A stretch of 64,000 nucleotides of DNA. It comes from Spirodela intermedia (Eukaryota > Streptophyta > Magnoliopsida > Alismatales > Araceae). The stretch spans positions 9,832,231 to 9,896,230 of the forward strand of contig LR746269.1 in NCBI GenBank assembly GCA_902729315.2, in the 5' to 3' direction. Under the pieces are notes generated by a model that searched no databases, was not told the DNA's origin, and worked only from the letters and a program-made list of their open reading frames with translations. The translations under genes and the position numbers were made by a program. This document shows positions 1-11,050 of the stretch, piece by piece (within the stretch, counting starts at the first letter, position 1; each line of letters opens with the position of its first letter).

Positions 1-325
1 GCCGCCCTCTAACAAGGATGCTCTGGTCCTTTAACTCGGCCTCGAGCTGCCCGATCGAGGTCCACGTCCGCCCGGACACAGCCTTGGACTGGAGCTCTAT
101 GAGCGGAACGTCCCCGTAATTTGCACCGAGAGGATCCACCTCATCGGCGACCGCCGCGGCGGCGGCGGCGGCCGCCGCCTCCTGCTGACGACGCTGCTTC
201 TCCGCCTTGGCCGCCTCCTTCTTCGCCACCTTCTTGCTGACGGCAGCCTTGGATTCATCCGTTCTTGCGTCCGGCTCATCGAGCTTGATCTCCAAAGAGG
301 AGACAGCGTCGGTCGGTGGCTCCAT
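1..325 (-). CDS. Aspartate--tRNA ligase, cytosolic (N-terminal part, cut by window edge)
   Basis: The first ATG (minus strand, 323-325) opens a frame that stays open to the window edge, about 108 codons. It begins MEPPTDAVSSLEIKLDEPDA, then has a basic lysine/alanine/glutamine stretch with an eight-alanine run, and reaches GANYGDVPLIELQSKAVSG and a segment ending SILVRGR. The YGDVPL...LQSKAVSG...W pattern followed by 'ILVRGR' is the start of the OB-fold anticodon-binding domain of plant cytosolic class II AspRS; the lysine-rich extension is typical of eukaryotic AspRS. The enzyme charges tRNA-Asp, and Arabidopsis IBI1 (At4g31180) is also the receptor for the priming agent beta-aminobutyric acid. 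The catalytic domain lies outside the window. It is divergent from the kinase gene that starts at 2433. The family assignment rests on remembered homologues. Confidence 0.9.
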   Translation of the reverse strand, partial: MEPPTDAVSSLEIKLDEPDARTDESKAAVSKKVAKKEAAKAEKQRRQQEAAAAAAAAAVADEVDPLGANYGDVPLIELQSKAVSGRTWTSIGQLEAELKDQSILVRGR

Positions 326-1708
326 CTCTCGGGGAAGAAGCGGAGGAGGGAAGGGAAGGAGGGGGGGCGGCGCCGGTGGCTGCGAGGGTTTTCGAGCGTC
401 GCTCGGAGATCTGGACCACCAGAGGAAGAAGAGGAGGTGTTTTGCTTCGTCGTGGGTACTCTGGCTCGGTTGGAATTTACATTTAGACCTCACAAATATC
501 ATTAATCTCTTTATAACACTATATTTATAAAAAAATAAAAATAAAGGCGCCATTCTTTACAAAGAAGAAAGAAACGATTTAGCTCAAAGCCCTCGTGACA
601 GATCACAACGTGTTGGTGTTCGAGATGATCCGGATTCAGCATACGGTCACCGCCTCAGTAGTTACCCGCCCGCCCTTTCTTCCTCTCTACGTTTCCCCGC
701 CGTTAATTAATTTAATTTAAAATGATGAAAACAAATCCGAGGATTGTAGAGAGAGAGAGAGAGAGAGAGGGACAAAGGTCCCTGCCCCATATTGACTGCC
801 TCCTATTTTTCCGGGGAGTTAATTATATTTTACATATAAATGGAGGGCGGAACGGGGCCGCATGGACGTCGCGGTCTCGGGCCTAGCCCGGGCCCGGTGG
901 GGGCAGTAAATTAATAGCGTGTTTCGTCGATCGAGCCGCCAACGGCGACCTAATTAGACACCCCCACCCATAGCCCACCTCCCCGGCCCCCCTCCCCGTC
1001 GCCACGCATTCAATGGATGTCACGTGCACGCGGGGAGTAGTGTAAACGGCGTCGCCTGGCCGGCATTTCGTCGAACACCACCACGACCACCAATAATAAT
1101 AATAATACGTGCATACATACACGCGCACGCACTCACTCGCCAGCGGTACGTGCGAGTCCACTCTCGAAGGAGTCAACGCAGACCCGGTTGAAGATAAGAC
1201 CCGATAATAATAATACAACTACCACAGTCATAATAATAGTATTAGTTCACAATAAAATAAGATTATAAATTATTTATTTATTTGTCTATAATGACGTTGG
1301 TGTCCCGTGGGAGTCCCCAGTCTAGCGCTTTTATGCTCCGAGTGGAAAAGCCTTTTTTGATTATGACGTCAGGCTTGTGCCGCAGGGGAACTCACCTGGA
1401 CAGCCCTAGGGCGCAGCGCTGCCCACGGGGTAGCGTGCTCGACCAAAGAGGAGAGAGGAAAGAGGGGCGATTGGTGGAGAGGGACGCGAGAAAACGGGGT
1501 GGTGTCGTAGCGGCGGCGACAAATTGGGTGTACGTGGCTTGAGAGAGATGATTACTGACCGATAAAATTAATAAATATATAGTGAAAACAATAAATGGGG
1601 GGTGACGAGAAGCGTGTCGCGGAGGGCGGGTGGCGACTCGACTTCTGCTGCTCTCCTCTCACTGGTCGTCTCTTCCAGTCATCCGCGAGGCGGAAGGCAG
1701 GCACATCA

Positions 1709-1737
1709 GGGAGAGAGAGAGAGAGAGAGAGAGAGAA
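1709..1737. repeat. (GA)n microsatellite followed by GGCCA repeats
   Basis: An uninterrupted GA run is followed within about 15 bases by imperfect GGC(C/G)A units (near 1752-1775). It lies upstream of the kinase start, probably in or next to the 5' leader. Confidence 0.85.
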
Positions 1738-1824
1738 GGGCAGAACAGGCTAGGCGAGGCCAGGCCAGGCCAGGAAGGGCCGAGCTCGCCGGATTGCACC
1801 GCCAGAGGGAGCTCTCATTCGGTC

Positions 1825-1869
1825 ATGGCGACGGTGGCTGCCATGTCGCGGGGCTTCCCGTCGAGATAA
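1825..1869 (+). other. Upstream ORF in the kinase leader
   Basis: A 14-codon ATG-to-stop frame (MATVAAMSRGFPSR) lies about 560 bases upstream of the kinase start in a GC-rich leader-like stretch. If it is in the mature leader it could lower translation of the kinase. The transcript start is not visible, so this is only a candidate. Confidence 0.35.
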
Positions 1870-2432
1870 GGATCGTCCGAATTGGCTAGCGGGCCACCAC
1901 AGGCCGGATCAGAGGGTTCTCTCTCGGGATCGTGCTCTCCGTTCCGCCGCCTCCCCGGTTCCCCGGTTGCCGCCGTCCTCGTGGTCGGGAATTGTTTGGT
2001 CTCGGAGGGGGAATTGCTGTCTGATGAAGCTGGTTGGTGGATGGATGCCTTTTGCGATTGAACGCCGTCGATTGGTCGTCCTAGGGTTTCTGCCTTCGCT
2101 ATCCCCGCTCGAGAAATTACGCGGAGATTTTTGACGGCAGGAGGGGTTCCGAATTGCTGCTATTTGCCGCCAAACAGAGGGAGGATTAGGGTTTCATCCT
2201 TGAAATCTCTTGGAGATCGGTGTCTCGGAGGCCTCTTTTGTTTTGTTGAATTTTTGGACAGCGCCTTCAATCGGCTTTGTTGGACTGAATACCGTCTGCA
2301 GGGTTTATTTTCAGAGGGTTTCTCCTTCCATATTGTCTTGGGCGAGAGAGGGATATCAACGAGGATCCTCTCCCCCGGGTCTGTGAAGTTGGCTCGAGTT
2401 AAATTGCTGAGAGTCCCAAATTCTTGGGAATC

Positions 2433-5400
2433 ATGGGCAGCGGCGGCCACGAACTTGGAGGCAACTTTGTTGACCTCGCGTCTTACCAGAAGCTCGGAGA
2501 GGGCTCCAACATGTCCATAGACAGCATCGGGAGTCTCCAGACGACGACCGGCGGCGGCTCGGTGTCAATGTCCGTGGAGAGCATCGGGTCCAACAACTCG
2601 CACGCCCTCATTCTCCCGCACCGCGGCCTCCCTTCCGTTCACACCAATAACTACCCCGTGGGGCACAGTATTCTCCGCACTGGCAGGGTGTCCCACGTTC
2701 TCAGTGACGATGCCCTGGCGCAGGCCTTATTGGATAGCCGTTTCCCGACCGAAGGGTTGGAAAACTACGATGAGTGGACTATCGATCTCAGGAAGTTGAA
2801 CATGGGGATGCCGTTCGCGCAGGGGGCCTTCGGGAAGCTCTACAGGGGTTCTTATAATGGAGAAGATGTTGCAATTAAATTGCTGGAGCGGCCGGAGAAC
2901 AATCCTGAGAGGGCGCAGTTGATGGAGCAGCAGTTTGCCCAGGAAGTTATGATGCTCGCCACATTGAAGCATCCAAATGTGGTCCGGTTTATTGGTGGGT
3001 GCAGGAAGCCAATGGTATGGTGCATCGTCACAGAGTATGCCAAGGGTGGTTCAGTTAGGCAGTTCTTGAATAGAAGACAGAACCGGTCGGTACCGCTCAA
3101 GCTGGCTGTGAAACAGGCGCTCGATGTTGCAAGGGGCATGGCCTATGTCCATGAGCTGGGATTCATTCATCGGGACTTGAAGTCAGACAATCTCCTGATA
3201 TTTGGGGATAAGTCAATTAAAATTGCCGACTTTGGAGTGGCTCGGATCGAGGTGCAGACTGAGGGCATGACTCCAGAGACTGGAACCTACCGTTGGATGG
3301 CTCCGTAAGTGAAGTGTCGATTACTTGTTCTCTGCTACCTGTCATCCTGCCTCATATCTTTAATTACTCCTAGATCGTTGCCTTAAATTATCTTTAGTTG
3401 TTCATCTAAAATGATAATTTGTCTTCAGATAACTTCTTGGATGGACGTTTTTTTGTCATGCCAAGGGACGTGTTTTTATGGACTTTAGATTGTATCATAT
3501 TGTAATGTTCTTTTTGTTCCATTTCTGTCCGACTTATTCAACAACATGAATTAATGTGATTACTTTGTTTTGATCTGATGCATATGGTGTCTCTTTAGGA
3601 ACGTGGTTTTGCATTAATGTGATTAGGTTTCCTTTCATGTTCTCTTTTGTTGATTTTTTTTTTATTAGTGTGATGTTATGTGAATTGTTTTCTTTGTCCG
3701 TTTGTTTCCATTGACGAGATTTCAAATTAAGGATTCACTATTATTTAATAGTGTTTTATTGATTATTTGGTGTTTCGTAACTCCTATTTAGGTCTCTCAA
3801 TCGCCTTTAAATTTCCCTATACTTCTAAAAGTTGTGGTTGATTAATCTTGGAAAGATACTAATCTAAAGTTCGAAACAATAAGTCGATTCCCGAACAACA
3901 GTTAATTGTGTCCAAAAGTTGCTCATGTTTTTCTTGTCTACTATAGTTTTTTTTATGTCAACCATATCAATGAGCGTATAAAATCCGACATTCATTCTTC
4001 TGGTATCTAATCGATAAAATTGCATGGCCAGTCTGCTGCTTTGGTCTTTACTAAGTAGTCAAGCCCGTGGAAAATGAATCCAAGTTCTGAAAATACGGCT
4101 TTGGGACATTGTTAGCTGAAGAATTTAGTTTTTACATTGTACTTTTTAAATGAAGGTTAATTACAACATTCAAAACCGGAAAACCATATTTTTTCCAGTG
4201 TGTTTCCACCAGAATCTATTTTCCCATATTGCCTTTATTTAGATACTTGAGAATTTAGTTGTGATCTCATTTTCTCATAAACGGTAGGCTGTTATTAATA
4301 ATATTTTCGTTACCACCTTCCTGCATCAAGACAGCTGTCGATGAAAAGTTTTCCAACATGTAGTTAGTTGTAAAATGATGTCAGCATTAGCTGAGATTCA
4401 CTAATTCTATATTCATATCATAAAATTTGGATTTTCTGTTTATTCTGTATAGGTTCTCTGTTTGCCGTAACTCGTAGATCTGATGCATTACTCAAAACTG
4501 TAAATGCATTGCTGTTTCAGTTGATATTGCTGTACAGATGATGATCACTGTAAGAATCCCTTTGATAAACTGAAAGAGTGTTGAAATGATGATGTACATG
4601 GAAACACGTGTGGGGAAATTATATGGCAGATTATGAAGTAGACGATAGGCGTGGAGAGGGAAGAACCGAAGATGGTACATAAAAGTTGATCCATTCACCG
4701 TCGATTATACAACAATTATTCCCCAACATTTGACAGGTTTTAAATTCGTGAGTTGGCACAACATTGCCTACCACCTCTATATTCACCACTATGACCACTG
4801 CCATCGTGATCAATCAGCTAGTTTTCAGCCCTTACCTCAAATGCTGCATCACCGCCTAGTGTCTGCATGATTTTCAATCAGATGCTGTGAAGTTTATTTG
4901 ATTTCTACTAAGCTACTATTATGTATTCTCTTGGTAGAAACTACAACATGGGCTGGATATATATGCCTCATCTGAACTGCTTCGAGTTTCTGACTTTTCC
5001 TCACGTCTGATCTTTTGCTAGATGCATATACATAGCCTTGTTGTGGCAGAGTTTCGAATTTACGGTCATTCTTTGTGAAGCAAATCGCTTCCCATCACTA
5101 GTACTAGTACTATTTTACTCCATTGTTGTTTCTAGGTTGACTGCGATTCTGCAATTATTGATCGAGCGGGCATCTTTGTCGCCTCTGTTTCTACTACGCC
5201 TGTTACAATTTCTTTTGTTTCTACGTCTGTTACAATTCTACTGAAACTCACGGGGCTGAGACTGCTTGGGCATGCGACGCTCCGCAGGGAGATGATCCAG
5301 CACAGGCCGTACAACCACAAGGTGGACGTGTACAGCTTCGGGATCGTCCTGTGGGAGCTGATCACAGGTATGCTTCCCTTCCAGAACATGGCGGCCGTCC

Positions 5401-5627
5401 AGGCGGCCTTCGCCGTGGTCAACAGGAACGTGCGGCCGGGCATCCCCTCGGATTGCCTCCCCGTGCTGGGGGAGATCATGTCGCGCTGCTGGCACGTTGA
5501 CCCCGACGTACGCCCCACCTTCGCGGAGGTCGTCAGCATGCTCGAGCAAGCAGAGTTGGAGATCTTGACGACGGTCAGGAAGGCCCGCTTCAGGTGCTGC
5601 ATCTCCCAACCCATGACCATGGATTGA
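2433..5627 (+). CDS. Raf-like (group C MAPKKK-type) serine/threonine protein kinase
   Basis: Two exons, 2433-3304 and 5288-5627, give a 403-residue protein; the 1,983-bp intron has GTAAGT and GCAG ends and splits the proline codon of the A-P-E motif. The start is the ATG at 2433. After a Ser/Gly-rich N terminus comes the kinase domain: glycine-rich loop GAFGKLYRG (about 131-139), VAIK lysine (149), HRDLKSDN (catalytic Asp about 248), DFG (266-268), GTYRWMAPE, and [15 protein letters not shown] in exon 2. The C terminus ends RKARFRCC...QPMTMD, as in the Arabidopsis At4g31170/At2g24360 (RAF28/RAF22) kinases, which are about this length. Family members are cytosolic and linked to ABA, blue-light and embryo signalling. 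All residues needed for activity are present. The subfamily name comes from memory of homologues. Confidence 0.95.
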
Positions 5628-6597
5628 AACTTGTGCTCGTGTGTCTTGCTTACCCTGGCCTGGAGAGGGAAGGAGGAGGAGAGGGGGAGAAGGAGGGTGG
5701 GTTGTGGAGAAGAAAGAAAAAGGGAAAGGTGGATGATGTCTGTCCTCGCCGGCTCTGTTTGTGTATGTAGTAGCTGCTTTGAGTGTCGCTTTTTAGTTCG
5801 CTTGCTGTCGAGGAAAAAACCATGCTGTATTAAGTTAAGCTCCACAGATGATCTTTATTCTATTCTGCCGAGAAAACGTGGGATTTTTGCCACTCGCCCC
5901 TGTTCTCCCCCCCCCTCCTCATCATCTGGATCTGGACCTCCGCTGATTTGCTTGCTTGCTTTGGCTGCTGCCATGGGGATTCTCGAACGAGGGAATGGAC
6001 TGGATGGTCTCGTCTCTCGTCCTCCTGCAGCGCTCTGACCAATTCCAATGGTGCGTCGATCGTCGTCCCTACTGTGGTTGATCCCTCGCCTAGTCGATCG
6101 TCATATTTATTGCACAGCTCGAGCCAATCACGTCCTACTGCGCTTCTTCTTCCTCATCTTCTTCTTCCCTCCGAAAGTGTGATCGGAGGAGGTAGGAGAG
6201 GGCTGGTGACGTGCAATCTGTGTGACTGGGGGCCAACCGGAGGGATTGATTTTATTCTCGGAATCAATCCCATACCCACAGGGAGCGAGCAAGCGGGCGG
6301 GCGGACGGGCGGGTGGGCGGCTGCTTTACAGGAACAGTCTTTTCTCTCGGGTCTTCTTTATTAGTGCCCGGCTCTCAAATCACCGGTGGGAGAAGCCTCC
6401 TCATCACAGAGAGAACTCCCCGCTTGTCCCTTGGCCCTCTTCTCTGGCGCTGTTCAACTCTGTGGCGCCCGCAATGGCGCGGGGCGGGCGCGCCCGTCGG
6501 GCCGTCCAATGCATAAGAATAAAAAGAAAAAAAAAAACCCGCCCAAGAGCTTCCCGGCGGTGCCAGATCCTCCAACGACGTCGCTGCTCGACTCTTC
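5628..6597. other. Convergent intergenic region (3' ends of the kinase and DLDG1)
   Basis: About 970 bp between two stop codons on opposite strands. It should contain both 3' UTRs. There are purine-rich stretches near 5660-5730, a short C run near 5908, and a GC-rich block near 6290-6320 (GGGCGG-like repeats). No gene is seen. Confidence 0.6.
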
Positions 6598-9500
6598 TCA
6601 GTGCCGCTTCATTTCCCGGAAGATATTCGCCACGTTGGGCGACAGCCTCGGGAGGATCTTGAAGAGCTGCGGCACACGCACACACAGACATCGGTCAGCG
6701 CCAAAATCAGAGCCTCTGACTCCTGAGGGATCGAGAAGCAGTCCAGGAAGGCGGCGGGAGGGGGGGTGGAGGAGGCCCACCCAGAGCTTCACGCAAGCGT
6801 CGATGACGACGGGAACGAAGCAGACGAAGACGGTAATGGCGGCCTCGTCAATGTCCAATCCGTAGTGCTCGAGGATCGCCTCCACCAGAGCCTCCCAGCC
6901 CGACTCGGAGTGGTACCTGCCAGGCCGCGCAAGCAGAGAGCCAGGAAAAAGATCGAGCCGGAGGCATGAATCAGATCATCCACCCTATCACTTCCCCAGA
7001 CCAAAAATCTCAGGGACCAGAGAACCAGGGGCCAAAATCCGGTCTTGGAAGAGGACGAAGCCCAGACTGCTGCATGAGAGATGTCAACGCTCTCTCCCAT
7101 GCAGGATGGTCAAGCTCAGAGGTGGGTGGGTGGGTGGGTGGGAGAGGGGGAGGAGGGCTTACCCCAAAAAAATGTCGGTGATAAGAATAATGAGGAATGC
7201 CTTCCCCGTATCCGAAATGTTATTTATTAACTTGTATCCTGTAAACCTCAGCAAAGCCACCTGCACAAGAACGCCAAGAACCACATCACGCCAAAGTCAA
7301 ACCCTGAGGCAACGACGCACCACCCCATAGCTCGAGCCTCTCTACTCAGGGCCGGTGGGGAAAAAAACAGAGCCCTTGGGGATCGTCGCACAGAGCTCGG
7401 AAAAAGGACGGGACAGAGCATCCATCATTGAGCAAGACATGTATATGTCCACACGAAGAAGTTAACGCGTCGAGAAGTCGATACCCGGCACGGTAAGAAG
7501 AGCACGGAAAGAAGATCAGGCGGAGACTACTCACTTTGCTCTGGTTGAAGTACATCAGGAGGAATAAGGTGATGCCGTACGTCATATCGGACCAGATGTT
7601 GGCAAATGACTTTCGGTTCTCCAACCTCCATTCATCTCTCAGTTCTCTTCTGATGGCAGGGGGGACAGCACAAGGGGAGCAACATCAGGGGGAAAGCATG
7701 CCGGTCAAAGACGTTCTTTCTTCGAGAGCTAAAAAGAAAGCGCCAGAAATCAACCAAGGGGAAACTATTTTGTCCTCTGCGGTTGCGAGTGAATGAAAAT
7801 CGCTAGACAGAGGGAGAAGGGGGAGTTTTGATTCAAACAGAAAAGCAAGCTGCAGATCCCCCATGACTGAATCTACCTTCTTCAGAGTTGTGGGTAAGGA
7901 AGGAGGTCAAACTGTCTTGTTTTCCGCGATCTTTCTCATGGCTAGCGCAACCCATGGCTCAAAGCATGGGAGTCGCTTCCAGGGGAATTGCTTGCTGATT
8001 TCTGGTTATTGACTCATGCAAGTCACAGTGCGCAACTTTTATTTCTTTTAAGAAACGTTCTGGTAAAGCTCTAAACTTATTTACTATCGACAAACATAAA
8101 CGAGAAGCAATTCGAATCACGAAATCTAAATGGTACTTGAAATGAAAATAAAAATCCAATCTTGCAGCCACAAAAAAAGAAAAGAAAAAGGAAAATGAAA
8201 ATAAAGTCATCCTATCTTACGCTTTGTGCTGCAGTTCCAGCCAGACCTCTTCCTCCGAAAGGGGCGGAGCTTTGCCAATCTCCACTTCAAACCGGTATCT
8301 CGCCTTTTCCACCTTCAGAGCCTTGATCATCTCAAGCTTTTGGTTTCTTCTCACATCAAATGCTTCCGCAGCAAGGGGTACAGTCTTGACATATCTAAAC
8401 AAGGGAGACAGACAGACAGACAGACAGACAGATTTGTTCTATCCACCTTTCAGCGCTCCAGTCTACTATCCCACTGGGGAAATCGAAACAGATAGAAACG
8501 CCCGCCAAAGAGACGGGCAGGATTCGCAAGAATTTACCTGTCTAAGAACGGCATGAGAACGTAGTCATGAACGGCAAAGTCTACAGCCCAGGGCACGAGC
8601 ACCAATAACGCCAAAAATTTTGCCTGGAAATGTTGTCAATGTGAGGAATTCCGGGAATAAAAACATTTATTTTTTTTTACCTCTGAGAATAAAAATAAAT
8701 TTCAGGGGACACCATAAACACACCGGCTATACTAATCTGACGATTACACGTAACCAAAAAAATAAAATAAAAAATGAGGCTGGAAAAGTAAAAATAAAAG
8801 TGTGGAATTCACAGATAGACAAGACACCACAGAGGGATTATGAATTAGCCAAACAAGAACAATCTTTGTCTATTTCAAAGCCTGCCTCGAAAAAGTCTTT
8901 TTACACCCTCAAAAATTTTAAAGTGATTATGCTCCTTGCATTTTTCTTTTTCTAAGAAAGAAAAGGTGTACAGAGTGGCAGAAAGATTCCTTGAAGTCCC
9001 ACGGAGGAGCCATACAAGGCAAAAACCCATGTTTCACACCTTTGGATTTACTATTGCAGCGTTATCGTCTGGAGATTTTTCTGGATTTCCAAGCATACAT
9101 TACGCATGATTTTTCTTGCCCGGAAATTTTGAAAAGAGAGCACAAAATAATACCTAGATGATCTAAAAATATGATCATTTGGGCCCCGGAAATGAGCAAA
9201 GGCATGCCGCTGTAATGAGCAAATGCGCCAAATTGGAAGTTCCATAACTTCCTGCTTACATTGCAGCATTGGACTTTTTTAATATTTGCGAATAATACAT
9301 CTTTCTGATATTCGTTTTCCCAAAATACCAAAAAGGCATGACGGAGAAATAAAAAAATAAGTTCTGCATAAGAGAATGATAGTATGCATATAATCCATTG
9401 CATTATATACAGGTAGATGACGATGCTTTCCAATTTTTGAACCTGTTTAGATTAAATCAAGATCCAAGGACTTGGGATTCATGAATTCATAACTTGTAAT

Positions 9501-11050
9501 GCAAGAGAACGTCTTCGTCTCTGAGAGAAGAAAATATCATTTTTTTCAACCATAAATGGCCATATTGGATGCTAAAGAGAATTGTGCGTTCTGTTCTTTT
9601 CTTGGGGAAAGTTGGCCTTGCCACTTATTCTTCAAAAAAAAAAAAAAGGATAGAGAGAAATACAAAGTATATTATCAATGATCCCTCAAAAACACCTCAA
9701 TATCATAATCTCGCGGTCTACACCAAGACGGTACGTATCCTCGTAAGATCCCAACATCAATATCAAAGAATAAAAATTCTTCGTGGTGACAACAAACTTG
9801 AAGCTCACCCCGTCATCACACAAGAGCAAATAGAAAAGATCATACACTTGCACTAAACAACACTAGCATCAGAGGATCGAAGCTCTGAGTTGTTAACTTT
9901 GCGGGAAATTCTGTGTTTTATCTCAAATGTTGACATTATGCAGGTTTCGGCCATTCCACGCATCCCGATTCTCTAATGTGAAGAATATCTTAAATCGTCA
10001 ACGGAGTTGAAATATCTAGTGCATTAATCATAGGCTACAAAGCATCCGTGTAATTGAAATATGCTTTCTTCTGCTGGTTAGAGGAGGGTTTCCCTAGACT
10101 GACGCATCTTTTAGGAAGGCAACCAATCAGCCACAGTTCAACAACGCATTAGGAAAATACAACTGATGGCTTGCAGTAACAGCTAACCCCGCTAGAAGCA
10201 GACAGTTAATCGATCCAGAAACTAGCGGATTGACCAGGATCAGCAGAGAATCAGGTGGTTCAATATTTGTCGAGAAATCAATGAATAATTTCAGGAAGGG
10301 CAACCGTGATCATTAGAACTGCTCCTGTAGCGTGAATGGCAGAAGGCTCAAACAAACATACTAAACTTAGAGTTCCAACGGCAAAGTAAGATCGGGAATA
10401 GATGGCAATGCAAGCTAGGTACAGTTTAACATTGAACGTACCGAGTTGACTGAAGCATAACGGAAGACCTTGTCTTCAAACAGAAGGTCGTCGTCATAAC
10501 TCCTAAATAAGAAATCCTTGACGGCCCCTACAAAATGTTCTCCAGGGTCCGCCTTGCCTGAATCACCGGCTATATCCGCCTCTTCCTGCTTGACTGCATC
10601 GTCCCATTCGTGATACCTTGAGGATGTGCCGGTACCAGGCGGACTTTCCAAAAGCCAGTCCTCCCAAACCTGGCCATCGGAGTTCCTAGCATCTTCTTGC
10701 GCCTCTCTCAGCTCTGTAATCACCTCGGCCCTCTTCTTCCAAGCCTCAAACTTTTCCTCCTCAGATGCCTCGCTATCCGACTCTCCATTGATATCCCCCA
10801 GCGCATCGTCCTCAGTTACACCAAACCAGCTCTCAGCATCCTCGTCAAAGAAGAGCTTCTGCCACCACGTTTTCCTGTCAGAGCCCCCGCTCCACCTTGC
10901 ATTTGGAACTAATCTGAGACGCCGCCGCCTCTTGAAGACAATGGAATGCCTGGGAATGGTCGAGCCACGAAGGAAGTGTTCTTCCCGAACAAGAAGACCA
11001 AGATGGACAAAACCCCTAGACAAGGTTAACGAAGTGCTCATTAAGAACAT
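6598..11050 (-). CDS. DLDG1: CemA-like chloroplast envelope membrane protein (DLDG1 type)
   Basis: Seven exons on the minus strand: 10442-11050, 8538-8623, 8221-8394, 7535-7649, 7163-7260, 6781-6916 and 6598-6666. All junctions are GT-AG and keep frame, giving 428 residues. The N terminus is a Ser/Arg-rich transit-peptide-like region, followed by an acidic stretch (about 65-200). Membrane segments follow: AKFLALLVLVPWAVDFAVHD, NIWSDMTYGITLFLLMYFNQ, a segment ending AFLIILITDIFLG, and ITVFVCFVPVVIDACVKLW. The protein ends KILPRLSPNVANIFREMKRH, the conserved end of CemA-like 'proton extrusion' proteins. Arabidopsis DLDG1 (At4g31040) works with plastid-encoded CemA/Ycf10 in envelope ion and pH balance and light acclimation. 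A second in-frame Met lies three codons after the chosen start. Intron 1 is about 1.8 kb, AT-rich, with nothing recognisable. Confidence 0.93.
8404..8431. repeat. (GACA)n microsatellite inside DLDG1 intron 2
   Basis: About seven GACA units on the plus strand. On the coding strand they read as a TCTG run ending about 10 bases before the TTTAG acceptor of exon 3, so they make up most of the polypyrimidine tract of this 143-bp intron. Confidence 0.9.

Larger units (their letters stand above)
326..2432. other. Divergent intergenic region between AspRS and the Raf-like kinase
   Basis: About 2.1 kb with no supported protein gene. It should hold both promoters and the 5' leaders. It contains GA microsatellites near 748-770 and 1709-1737, an AT-rich stretch around 480-550, short ATT/AAT runs near 1090-1110 and 1205-1240, and a GC-rich block from about 1420 that probably belongs to the kinase leader. 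Open frames here are low-complexity and have no recognisable product. Confidence 0.6.

Noticed and set aside
9569-9856. A 95-codon frame in DLDG1 intron 1
   Set aside because: Lys-rich and AT-driven, on the opposite strand inside an intron, with no recognisable domain.
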